From positions 186,001 to 250,000 of the forward strand of contig NZ_PPFB01000001.1 in the NCBI RefSeq assembly GCF_002899455.1: 64,000 bases of DNA, in the 5' to 3' direction. A program made the translations under genes and the position numbers. A model generated the notes under the pieces. That model was given only the letters and a program-made list of their open reading frames with translations, was not told the DNA's origin and ran no database searches. Shown here piece after piece: positions 36,215-45,900 of the stretch. The stretch's first letter is position 1. Every line of letters starts with the position of its first letter. Source of the stretch: Streptomyces sp. DH-12 (GTDB lineage: Bacteria; Actinomycetota; Actinomycetes; Streptomycetales; Streptomycetaceae).

Positions 36215-36949
36215 ATGAAGCTAGACACGCCCGCCCGCGGCCTGTCCCGGCCGACACTGCTGGAGTGCTGTACGCCCGGCGCCACCGGTCCCGGTCCCTC
36301 CGCCGCGACGGAGACCGCTGTGCTCTTCACCGGCGCCGACGCCCCGTCACCCGCCCTGACCCGGTCCCTGTACGGCACCTTCCCCGCCTTCCGCACCGCC
36401 TTCGACGCCCTCTGCCGGAGCTTCGACGACCGCCTGCCGGTACCGCTGGTCGCGGTGGTCTTCGCCCCCGAGCAGGGCGCCGACGCCCGGCTGCTCGGCG
36501 AGGCCCCGTACGTCCGGTGCGCGCTCTTCGGCTACCAGGTGGCGCTGTTCCGGCTCTGGGAGAGCTGGGGGCTGGACGCCGCCGCCGTCGCCGGGCGGGG
36601 CAGCGGCCTGGTGGCCGCCGCCCACGTCGCGGGCGGCCTCGGGGCACGGGAGGCGGCCCGGCTGCTGGCGGCGGAGCCGGCACGGCAGGAGGAGCGCCAC
36701 CGGTGCGCCCTCGCCGCCGGCGAGGCGTCCCGGCCGCCGTACGGCGAGCCGCACGGGAGCGAGCCGCACGGAACCGAGGGGTACGGGACCGTGCTGGCCT
36801 GCGGTCCGGTGTCCGGGACCGGGACGACGGTCGGGGATGTGCGCGCCCTGGCACGGGCGCTCGCCGCGCTCCAGTTGCACGGGCCGCCGCTGGACTGGGA
36901 ACGAATGGCCGGGGGAGCCGGGCCGCGCCCTGCCGCCCCCGCCCCCTGA
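36215..36949 (+). CDS. Stand-alone acyltransferase-like protein without catalytic serine
   Basis: The 244-residue protein starts at ATG behind GAGAGAGG. Residues of about 35-150 follow the first half of a PKS acyltransferase in order: a first strand (AVLFTGADAP where active ATs have FxGQGxQ), FRTAFDAL, VVFAPEQGADARLLGE, ALFGYQVALFRLWESWGL, and VAAAHVAGGL. The nucleophile elbow GHSxG is GRGSG, so Gly replaces Ser at the catalytic position. The ferredoxin-like half with the HAFH/YASH motif is missing. In its place is a Gly/His/Pro-rich stretch (PPYGEPHGSEPHGTEGYG), followed by a helix that matches the linker after AT domains (LARALAALQLHGPPLDWE). It cannot be a normal acyltransferase. It may be a non-catalytic partner or a remnant held in frame. 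Codon use is typical of the window. Confidence 0.75.
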   Translation: MKLDTPARGLSRPTLLECCTPGATGPGPSAATETAVLFTGADAPSPALTRSLYGTFPAFRTAFDALCRSFDDRLPVPLVAVVFAPEQGADARLLGEAPYVRCALFGYQVALFRLWESWGLDAAAVAGRGSGLVAAAHVAGGLGAREAARLLAAEPARQEERHRCALAAGEASRPPYGEPHGSEPHGTEGYGTVLACGPVSGTGTTVGDVRALARALAALQLHGPPLDWERMAGGAGPRPAAPAP

Positions 36950-37040
36950 CCCCCGGGGGGGAGCCGGACCCGCGTCCGGTCCCGCCGTCCACGGCGGACC
37001 TCCCCCCGCCCGGGGGAGCGGGCCGGGCTGTCGGACCGCC

Positions 37041-37078
37041 GTCTCCCGGAACAGGCCGCGCGGGTCTGTCCGGGAGAC
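37041..37078. terminator. Hairpin between convergent genes
   Basis: GTCTCCCGGA-ACAG (37041-37054) pairs with CTGT-CCGGGAGAC (37066-37078), with one bulged base and an 11-base loop. It lies between the AT-like gene and the convergent carrier-protein gene. There is no T run on either side, so it is a plausible but not classical bidirectional terminator. Confidence 0.5.
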
Positions 37079-37225
37079 GCGCATGTCCGGCGCCGGCGCG
37101 GGGAGGTGCCGCGACGGGCTCCCGGAGGCGTCCGGGTCCGGGACAGCACGGTCCGGGACCGCCCGCACAGACCTGTGCGGTGCCCGCGCCGGACGCGGAC
37201 ACCGCACAGGATCGTGACCCGGGTT

Positions 37226-37528
37226 CTAGGCCGCCAGGTCCCTTCCCCCGGCGCCGGTGTCGATGAGGGCCGCCATCTGACGCAGTGTCCGGTGGGCGTA
37301 GACCTCCTCCAGGGTCAGCTGCACTCCGAACTCCCGCCGGACGCGCACCAGCAGGCGGGAGGCGAGCAGGGAGCTGCCGCCGCTCTCGAAGAACTCCGCG
37401 TCGGGGCCGATCTCCTCATGGCGCAGCAGCCGGGCCCAGACCTGCCGGAGCCGGTCCTCCGTACCGGTGCCCGCCGCGGGGGAGTTGCGTGCGTCCGTGC
37501 CCGTCTCCGTGACGATGTCCGTCTCCAT
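37226..37528 (-). CDS. Free-standing peptidyl carrier protein
   Basis: The 100-residue protein consists of a flexible N-terminus and one carrier domain: TEDRLRQVWARLL, FFESGGSSLLASRLL, and EEVYAHRTLRQMAALI. The phosphopantetheine site is Ser53, in GGSSL, which corresponds to GGHSL of NRPS carrier proteins. It is therefore a PCP rather than a PKS-type ACP (GxDSL). The start is ATG at 37528 behind GAGGAGAG. Upstream on the same strand lies the thioesterase remnant, whose open frame runs into this gene in another frame. No free-standing adenylation enzyme is in the window to load it. It could take an amino acid for tailoring, or be left over from a lost NRPS-type pathway. Confidence 0.88.
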   Translation of the reverse strand: METDIVTETGTDARNSPAAGTGTEDRLRQVWARLLRHEEIGPDAEFFESGGSSLLASRLLVRVRREFGVQLTLEEVYAHRTLRQMAALIDTGAGGRDLAA

Positions 37529-37965
37529 GTCTCTCCTCGGTCTCTCGGTTGCCGGTCTCCCGGTGTGTCGCCGGTGCCGTCCGGTTCTGTGTGCGGTCCC
37601 TGTGCGGTTCCCGCGGCGGGTCCGCGGCGGGTCGCCGTGCACGGCCGGGCCCCGGAGCCGGCCGCCGCCCGACAGGAGGGCGGGCCGGCCGCCGGGTCCC
37701 CGGCCGGGGCGGCCCCGAGAATGAGTCGGGTGATCTCCGGCAGATGCGCGGAGAGGAAGAAGCGGCCGCCGGGAAAGGAGCGGGTGGCGAAGGGGCCCGT
37801 GGTGTGACGGCGCCATTCCTGCGCGTCGGCGGGCGCCTTCGGCCAGGGGCGGGAGAAGCCGGCGGCGCCTCCGGCGCGAGGGAGGACGAAGAGCCGAGCG
37901 GGCGCCTCGGGACACGGGTGGAACCGCCTGGTCCAGGGGCTGGGGGACACGGTCGCGGGCGTCAT
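37315..37965 (-). pseudogene. Type II thioesterase remnant with deleted core
   Basis: A leftward frame starts at ATG 37965 behind AAGGACT. Residues 9-45 match the N-terminus of a type II thioesterase (RRFHPCPEAPARLFVLPRAGG; the intact gene at 29657 has RRFQPRDD and CLPHAGG). Residues 50-85 then match the C-terminus directly (RRHTTGPF and FPGGRFFLSAHLPEITRLIL against AEHTEGPF and FPGGHFYLANHQPQIVRIV). The middle of about 170 residues, with the GHSxG serine and the aspartate, is gone. The remaining histidine is Arg. After residue 85 (about 37711) the frame continues without homology and ends inside the carrier-protein gene in a different frame. A pseudogene is the simplest reading. Confidence 0.78.
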
Positions 37966-38305
37966 GGTGAGTCCTTGTCGGTAACCGCTCGGCGGCGCCC
38001 GCATCCGGGCGGGCGGCGGCGAACCCGGCGGCGTCGCTGCACAGAACGATCGGGATCGCGGAAAAGCCTGTCAAGGCACTCCACCCGCGCTGGACAGGCC
38101 CTCGACCCGGACGCGAGTTCCCGCGCTCCGGCGGCGTCGATCGTCTCTCCACCGCCGCTCTAGCCGGGCCTCGTTGAATCACCGTGTGCGACGGGGAACG
38201 GAGTACGACCGGACGGGACCCCGCGGGGCGCCCCCCGGGGGGCGGCCGTCACCGGGCACACCCGTCACCATCACCGCCGCCGACGTTCACGAAGGAGCCG
38301 CCGCC
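37966..38305. other. 340-bp divergent intergenic region
   Basis: This gap separates the leftward thioesterase remnant/carrier-protein unit from the rightward MFS gene. It contains the TTGACA promoter candidate described at 38046-38074 and the GAAGGAG ribosome binding site of the MFS gene at 38291. No further gene or clear operator was seen. Confidence 0.6.
38046..38074 (-). promoter_or_regulatory. Candidate promoter for the leftward carrier-protein unit
   Basis: On the minus strand a perfect TTGACA (38069-38074) is followed after 17 bases by GATCGT (38046-38051). The latter keeps the A and final T of a -10 box. It lies about 80 bases before the ATG of the thioesterase remnant, and the downstream carrier-protein gene could be read from it. 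The -35 is excellent and the -10 only fair. Confidence 0.42.
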
Positions 38306-39817
38306 ATGACCATGGTCGAGGGTGAGGACAGGCAACAGGAGGACGTACGCGAGGGCGAAGCAGCACCGGTGCGCCTGTCGCGCCGGCGGTGGGCGGTGCT
38401 GGGCGTACTCGGCGCCGCCTCCTTCTTCGACGGCCTCGACGCCAACATCATCGCCGTGGCCCTCCCGAGCATCCAGCGTGAACTCGGCGGGGGCTTCTCC
38501 ATGGCGCAGTGGGCCGTGGCCGGCTACTCGCTGGCCACCGCGGTGCTGCTGATCACCGGAGGGCGGCTGGGGGACATCTACGGCACCCGCCGCGTCTTCC
38601 TCATCGGCATCGCCGGCTTCACCCTCAGTTCCGCCGTGGTCGCTGCGGCGACCACCCCCGAACTGCTGGTGGGCGGCCGGGTCGCCCAGGGCGCCATGGT
38701 CGCGCTGATGCTTCCCCAGTCCATGGCCGTGGTCAAACAGCAGTTCCGCCCCGAGGAATGGGCGATCGCCTCCGCCATCACCGGGCTGGCCATCAGCGCC
38801 GGCAGCATCGGCGGCCCGGTGGTGGGCGGCTTCCTCACCGACCTCGACCTCTTCGGGACCGGCTGGCGCGCCATCTTCTGGATCAACGTCCCGATCGGCG
38901 CCGCCCTGCTGGCCTGCGCGATCCGGGTGCTGCCCGAGGGCCGCACCGAGCAGCGCCCCACCCTCGACCTGCCCGGAGCCGTCCTGGTGGCGTCCGCCTC
39001 CCTGGCGCTCATGTTCCCGCTGGTCCGCGGGTCCGAACACGGCTGGGCACCCTGGTCCTTCGGGCTGATCGCCCTCTCGCTCGTCCTGTGGCTCGTCCTC
39101 GCCGCCCACCAGCGGCACCGCTCGGCCCGGGGCACCGACGTCCTCATCCCTCCGGCGCTCTTCCGCCGGCGCGCCTTCACCGCCGGACTGACCGCCGCCC
39201 TGTTCACCTTCGCCGGTGCGACCTCCTTCACCTTCCTGCTCACCTACTACCTCCAGTTCGGCCTCGCCTGGTCCTCCACCCGGACCGCCCTCGCCGTGGC
39301 CGCCGTCCCGCTCGGGATCGCCCTCGTCTTCCAGATCGCCTGGAAGCACGGGCCCGCCCGCCCCCGGCTCTTCGTCACCTGCGGGGCGCTGACGATGCTG
39401 GCCGGCGCCCTGTGCATGGTGGGGCTGGCCGCCGCCGGGCGGACCGACTTCGCACTCCTCGCCGCCGTGGCCTTCCTGCTCGGGGCGGGGACCGGACTGA
39501 CCTCACCGGTGCTCACCGCGGTCCTGCTCAACTCCCTCGCGCCGCGCGAGGCGGGCGCCGGAGCCGGGGTCATCTACGCGTCCACCCAGTTCGGTTCCGC
39601 CCTGGGCATCGGGGTCATCGGTGCGGTCTTCTTCGGCGGCCTCGGCGGCGCGAGCGCCGGCGCGGCCGCCGCGGACGGGCGGACCGCGGCTCTCTACGGC
39701 GACGCCCTGGGCACCGCGGTGCTCTGCACCGCCGCCGTCTTCGCGCTGGTCGCCGTGGTGGCCCGCGCCCTGCCGCGCCAAGGGACCGAGCCGACCGGCG
39801 ATCCGGTGCCGCTCTAG
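38306..39817 (+). CDS. MFS drug exporter, DHA2 family (14 membrane segments)
   Basis: The 503-residue membrane protein begins with a hydrophilic stretch of about 30 residues before the first helix ([20 protein letters not shown]). It carries family motifs for drug:proton antiporters: [14 protein letters not shown] (loop 2-3 motif A) and [18 protein letters not shown] (motif C in helix 5). Length and spacing of the hydrophobic segments fit the 14-helix DHA2 group. The start is ATG at 38306 behind GAAGGAG; a second ATG two codons on is equally readable. It lies 136 bp upstream of the hybrid PKS-NRPS gene on the same strand, so it probably exports that product. The window thus has two exporters, one beside each assembly line. 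Confidence 0.92.
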   Translation: MTMVEGEDRQQEDVREGEAAPVRLSRRRWAVLGVLGAASFFDGLDANIIAVALPSIQRELGGGFSMAQWAVAGYSLATAVLLITGGRLGDIYGTRRVFLIGIAGFTLSSAVVAAATTPELLVGGRVAQGAMVALMLPQSMAVVKQQFRPEEWAIASAITGLAISAGSIGGPVVGGFLTDLDLFGTGWRAIFWINVPIGAALLACAIRVLPEGRTEQRPTLDLPGAVLVASASLALMFPLVRGSEHGWAPWSFGLIALSLVLWLVLAAHQRHRSARGTDVLIPPALFRRRAFTAGLTAALFTFAGATSFTFLLTYYLQFGLAWSSTRTALAVAAVPLGIALVFQIAWKHGPARPRLFVTCGALTMLAGALCMVGLAAAGRTDFALLAAVAFLLGAGTGLTSPVLTAVLLNSLAPREAGAGAGVIYASTQFGSALGIGVIGAVFFGGLGGASAGAAAADGRTAALYGDALGTAVLCTAAVFALVAVVARALPRQGTEPTGDPVPL

Positions 39818-39953
39818 CGCGCGCGGCCAGTCTGGCCCTCGGACCCCGGGCCGGCCCCGGCTCCGGCCAGGCGCCTCGCGGCCGAGACCGACGGAAGCCC
39901 GGTTCCCACCAGGGACACACGAGTGCCCACCCAATGCCGGAGAGGCGACACGG

Positions 39954-42900
39954 ATGGCGGAGATGAGTACCCAGGCCACTCAGGAACGTCTGCAGCGGGC
40001 GATGGCCGCGGTGATGCGGCTCCAGCAGCGCAACGAGGAGCTGGAGAACCGGCGGACCGAGCCGGTCGCCATCGTCTCCATGACCTGTCGCCTGCCCGGC
40101 GGCGTCACCACGCCGGAGGAGTACTGGCGGCTCCTGGCGGGCGGAGAGGACGCCATCGGGCCCTTCCCCGAGCGCTGGGACGCCCTGGACCTCTACGACC
40201 CCGACAGCGAGGCCCCGGGCAAGAGCTACGCCCGCGAAGGCGGCTTCCTCGACTCCGTCGACCGCTTCGACGCCGAGTTCTTCGGCATCGCCCCGCGCGA
40301 GGCCCTGTCGATGGACCCGCAGCAGCGCCTCGTCCTGGAGACCGCCTGGGAGGCCCTGGAACGCGCGGGCATCCTTCCCGCCGACCTCAACGGCACCCGC
40401 ACCGGCGTCTACATCGGCGCCATGCGCTCCGACTACGACACCGTCCTCGCCGACCTCCAGGCCCTCGACGGCTACCAGGGCACCGGCATCTCCGGCAGCG
40501 TCATCTCCGGGCGCCTCTCCTACCTCCTGGGGCTGCGCGGCCCGGCCGTCACCGTCGACACCGCCTGCTCCTCCTCTCTGACCGCCCTGCACATGGCCGC
40601 CGCCGCCCTGCGCGCCGGCGAGTGCGAGCTGGCCCTCGCCGGCGGCGTCACCGTCATGAACTCCCCCGCCCTCTTCGTCGAGTCCAGCAGGCTCAACGCC
40701 GTCGCCCCCGACGGGCGTTGCAAGAGCTTCTCCGCCGGGGCCGACGGCGGCGGCTGGTCCGAGGGCTGCGGCATGGTGCTGCTGAAGCGGCTTTCCGACG
40801 CACAGCGCGACGGGGACCGGGTCCTCGCCGTGATCCGCGGCTCCGCCGTCAACCAGGACGGCCGCAGCCAGGGCCTGACCGCCCCCAACGGCCCCGCCCA
40901 GCGCCAGGTCATCGAGACGGCGCTCACCGCCGCCGGGCTGACCCCGCAGGACATCGACGCCGTCGAGGCCCACGGCACCGGCACCCCGCTCGGCGACCTC
41001 ATCGAGGCCGGAGCCCTCTGCGAGGTCTTCGGCTCCGGACGCGCCCCGGAGCGGCCGCTGCGGCTGGGCTCCTCCAAGTCCAACATCGGCCACACCCAGG
41101 CCGCCGCCGGTGTCGCCGGGGTCATCAAGATGGTCCTCGCCCTGCAGCACGAGACGCTGCCGCGCACCCTGCACGCCGAGGAGCCGAGCCCGCACGTCGA
41201 CTGGGAGGGCCACCACATCTCCCTCCTCACCTCGCCGACCGCCTGGCCGCGCACCGAGCGCCCGCGCCGGGCGGGGATCTCGTCCTTCGGCATCAGCGGC
41301 ACCAACGCCCATCTGGTCCTCGAGGAGGCCCCGGCCCCCGTCCCCGCCGAGGGCGACACCCCGGACGGGGAACCGGCTCCCACCGCCGAGAAGCTTCCGG
41401 TCCTCGTCTCCGGACGCGACCAGGAGGCGCTGCGGGCCCAGGCGTCCCGCTGGGCCCGGTGGCTCACCGACCACCCCGGTCAGCCGCTCACCCCGCTCGC
41501 CCGCGCCGCCGCCGTGCACCGCACCCACCACCCGGCGCGGGCCGCGGTCCTCGCGAGCGGCGCCGAGGAGGCCGCCGACGCGCTGAGCGCCCTCGCCGCC
41601 GACCAGGAGGACGAGCGGGTCACCACCGGCACCGCCCGCCCGCGCGGCAAGGTCGTCTTCGTCTTCCCCGGTCACGGCAGCCAGTGGCGGCTGATGGGCA
41701 GCGCCCTGATGGCGGAGTCCGAGGTGTTCCGGGAGGCGGTGGCCGAGTGCGACGCCGCCCTGCGCCCCTGGACCGGCTGGTCCGTCGCCGGCCTGCTCCG
41801 AGCGGAACAGGACGACGAGAACACCCCGTTCACCCGCCTCGACGTGCTCCAGCCCGCGCTGTTCACCATGGCGATCGGCCTGTCCGCCGTCTGGCGCTCG
41901 CTCGGCCTCGAACCCGAGGCCGTGGTCGGCAGCAGCCAGGGCGAGGTGCCCGCCGCCGTCGTCGCCGGGGCCCTGAGCCTGGAGGACGCGGCCCAGGTCG
42001 TCGCCCTGCGCAGCCAGGCCCTGCTGCGCGAGTGCAGCGGGCTCGGCGCCATGGCCCTCCTCGACCTGCCCGTCACCGAGGTCGAGGAGCTGATCGCCCC
42101 CTACGGCGACGCGCTCTCCGTCGGCGTCGTCAACACCGCCCATTCCACCGTGGTCTCCGGCGACCCCGAGGCCGTCGACGCGCTGCTCGCGGCCATGGAG
42201 GGCCGTGACGTCTTCGTCCGCAGGCTCAAGGCGGACGCCGCCGGACACTGCGCCCACGTCGACCCGATCCTCCCCGGCCTCGCCACCGGCCTCGCCGGCC
42301 TCGCCCCCCGCCGCTCACCGCTCCCCTTCTACTCCACCGTCACCGGCGGCACGCTTCCCGGCGACCGCCTCGACGGCGGCTACTGGTGCCGTAACCTGCG
42401 CGAGCCGGTCCGGATGGACCGCGCCCTGGACCAGCTCATCGCCGACGGCTTCGGTGTCTTCGTCGAGGTCAGCGCCCACCCCGTCCTCGGCATCCCGCTG
42501 GCCCAGGTCACCTCCGGCTCCGGCGGCGCCTCCACCGGCACCCTCCGCCGCGACCGGGGCGGCATGGCCGCGGTCCTCCACTCCCTGGCCGGACTGCACG
42601 TCCAGGGCCACCCGGTGGAGTGGTCCCGCGTCCTCGGTGACCAGGACCGCGCCACCCTTCCCGAACTCCCCGGCTACGCGTTCCAGGGCCGCCGCCACTG
42701 GTTCGACGGCCCGCTCGCCGCCACCGCCGGGCACCGGGCCGCCACCGGCTCCCCCGGCCCGGAGCCCGCCGGACCGCGACAGGAGACGGCCCCCGGCCTG
42801 CCCGCCCGCCTGGCGGCGCTGCCCGAGGAGGAGCGTGCCCGCGCGCTGACCGAGGTGGTCCAGGAGGAGACCGCCGCCGTGCTGGCCGTCTCCGGCCCGG

Positions 42901-45900
42901 TGGCGGCCGACACCCGCTTCCGCGAACTGGGCTTCGACTCCATCCTCGCCCTGCGCCTGCGCAACCGCCTCGCCACCCTCCTCGGCGCGGAGCTCCCCGT
43001 CGGCCTGGTCTTCACCCACCCCACGCCCGGCGACGTCGCCGCCCACCTCCTCGAGGAGGTGGCCGGCGCCCTCGACCTGCCGCACGGGCCACGGCTGGAG
43101 CGGGTCGCCCGGCGCGACGTCCACCCCGCGACCGAAGGGCAGCGGCGGCTGTGGTTCCTGGAGCGGATGAACCCCGGCTCCGCCCAGTACAACGCCCCCG
43201 TGGCGCTGCGGCTGCCCCGCGCCGTCGACGAGGTCGCCCTCGCCCACGCCCTGCGTTGGCTGATGGGCCGCCACGAGGCGCTGCGCACTGCCCTGGAGAT
43301 GCGCGACGGAGAACTCGTCCAGGTCGTCCACGAGGTGGGCGGCGCCCCGCTGGAGCGGGAGGACTTCACCGGACGGGACGAACGGGAGGTGCGTGAGCGC
43401 GTCGCCCGCGAGGAGCGCGCGCCCTTCGACCTCTCCGCCCCCACCCTGCTGCGCTGCCTCCTGCTCGACGTGGACGGCGGCGAGCAGATCCTCAGCGTCA
43501 CCACCCACCACGCCGTCAGCGACGGCTGGTCCCTCGCCGTCCTGCTGGACGAGCTGCACCACGCCTACCAGCGGTTCGCCGCCGGCTCGACACCCGAGCG
43601 CGAGCCGGTCGCCCACCACCTCGGCGACTTCGCCGCCTGGGAGGCCCGCCGCCTGGCCGAAGGCGGATTCGGCGAGGCGCTGCGCCACTTCTCCGAGGAA
43701 CTCGACGGCATGGGCCGGCTGGAACTGCCGCGCACCGAGCCCGGCGAGGAGCAGGGCGACGGCACGCTCGCCTTCACCCTCCCGCCCGAACTGCACACCC
43801 GCGTCGAGGAACTGGCCGACCACGCCGAAGTCACCCCGTACGCCGTCTACGCGAGTGTCTTCGCCCTGCTCCTGGCCCGCCACGGCGGCCAGGAGGACTT
43901 CGGCGTCGGCACCATCTGGGCCAACCGGCCGGAGGCCGGGCTCGCCGGAACGGTCGGCTTCCTCGTCAACACCCTGCCGCTCCGGTTCGACCTGCGGGAG
44001 GGCCCGACCTTCGCCGGGCTGCTCGCCGACACCTCCCGGCGGACCCTGGGCCTCATGCGCCACCAGGACGTCCCCCTCACCGAGGTGCTGCGGTTCGCCG
44101 GGGGCGAGCGCACCGACGGGGAGAACCCGCTCTTCCGCGCCCTCTTCAACTACCGCGCCGACTCACTGCCGCCCCTGGGCGAGGGCGACGACGCGTGGAC
44201 CGTCGCCCCCTTCACCAGCGTGGCGGGCAACCCCCAGGGTGTCGCCAAGGCCGAACTCGGCCTCACCCTCGGCCCGGGCGCGGGCGGCGGGATCGACGCC
44301 GAACTCGAGTTCCAGGCGGCCGTCCTCACCCCGGCCGGCGCCGCCCGCATGGCGGCCGGCTTCCGCGCCCTGCTGGAGTCGGCGCTCGCCGAGCCCGGCC
44401 GGCCCGTCGGCGAACTGGACCTCCTCGACGCCGAGGAGACGGCGTGGCTGGAGCAGCGGGGCACCGGCGCGACCGGCGCGGCCGCCGACGGCACCGCGCT
44501 GGACCTGATACTCCGCCAGGCAGCCGCCACGCCCGAGGCGGTGGCCCTGGTCACCGCGGAGGAGGAGCTGAGCTACGCCGCGCTCCTCGCCCGCTCCGCC
44601 GCTCTCGCCGGGCGGCTGCGCGCGGCCGGGGTGGGCAGGGGCGACCTGGTCGGCGTCCATCTGCCGCGCAGCGGGGACCTGGTCGCCGCCGTGCTCGCCG
44701 TCTGGATGTCCGGCGGCGCCTACGTCCCGCTGGACCCGGAGTACCCGGCCGCCCGGCTCGATCACATCGTCGAGGACAGCGGACTGCGGGTGGCCGTCTC
44801 CACCCGCCGAGGAGCCCCCGCCGTCGAGCGCGAGGGCGTGGCGGTCGTCCTGGCCGACGTCTGTGGCACCGGGGCGGAGGCGCCGCCCCCGCCCGCCGGG
44901 GAGGCGCCCGGAGCGGGAGACCTCGCGTACGTCATCTACACCTCCGGCTCCACCGGCCGCCCCAAGGGCGTGATGCTGGAGCACGCGCAGTTCACCAACT
45001 TCCTCGCCGCCATGGACGAGCGGGTCGGGGGCGGCGCCGGCGACACCTGGATGGCCGTCACCAGCCTCTCCTTCGACATCTCCACGGTGGAGCTGCTCTG
45101 GACGCTGACCCGCGGCTACCGCGTCCTGGTCGCCGACGGCAACCCCGCCACCTGGGGCTCCTGGCTGCCGTACGCCCCGACCCACCTCCAGTGCACCCCC
45201 TCGCTCGCCCGCATGCTGCTCGCCGACGACGACGGACGCGCCGTCCTCGCCGGGCTGGAGCACATGCTCGTCGGCGGCGAGGCGCTGGACCCGACCCTGG
45301 CGCAGAAGCTGCTCGACCACTGCGGCGGGGCGGTCACCAACATGTACGGGCCGACCGAGACCACCGTCTGGTCCGCGGCCTGGCGGGTCGCGCCGGGCGA
45401 GGTCTCGCTCGGCAGCCCGCTGCACGGCAACACCCTGTACGTCCTCGACGAGCACCGTCGCAGGCTGCCCCGCGGCGGCCAGGGCGAGCTGTGGATCGGC
45501 GGGGCCGGAGTGGCCCGGGGCTATCTGGGACGCGACGAACTGACCGCCGAACGGTTCGTCACGGACCCGTTCGCCGCCGAACCCGGCGCCAGGATGTACC
45601 GCACCGGGGACCTCGTACGCTTCCGCGACGACGGCAGCCTCGCCTTCCGCGGGCGCGCCGACGCGCAGGTGAAGCTGCGCGGGCACCGGATCGAACCCGG
45701 CGAGATCGAGCAGGTCGCGGCCGAGGTCCCGGCGGTGGCCGAGTGCGCCGTCGTGGTCCGCGAGGACGTGCCCGGCGACCCGCGGCTCTGCCTCTACTGG
45801 GTGGCCGCGCCCGGCGCCGCCGGCCAGGACGCCGTCCTCGCCGCGCACCTCGCCGACCGCCTCCCCTCCTACATGGTCCCCGCCCACCGGGAGCAGGTCG

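Noticed and set aside
39621..39953. An N-terminal extension of the hybrid synthase overlapping the MFS gene end
   Set aside because: The extra 111 residues are low-complexity and overlap a real gene in another frame. The ATG at 39954 has a ribosome binding site and starts a normal docking helix.
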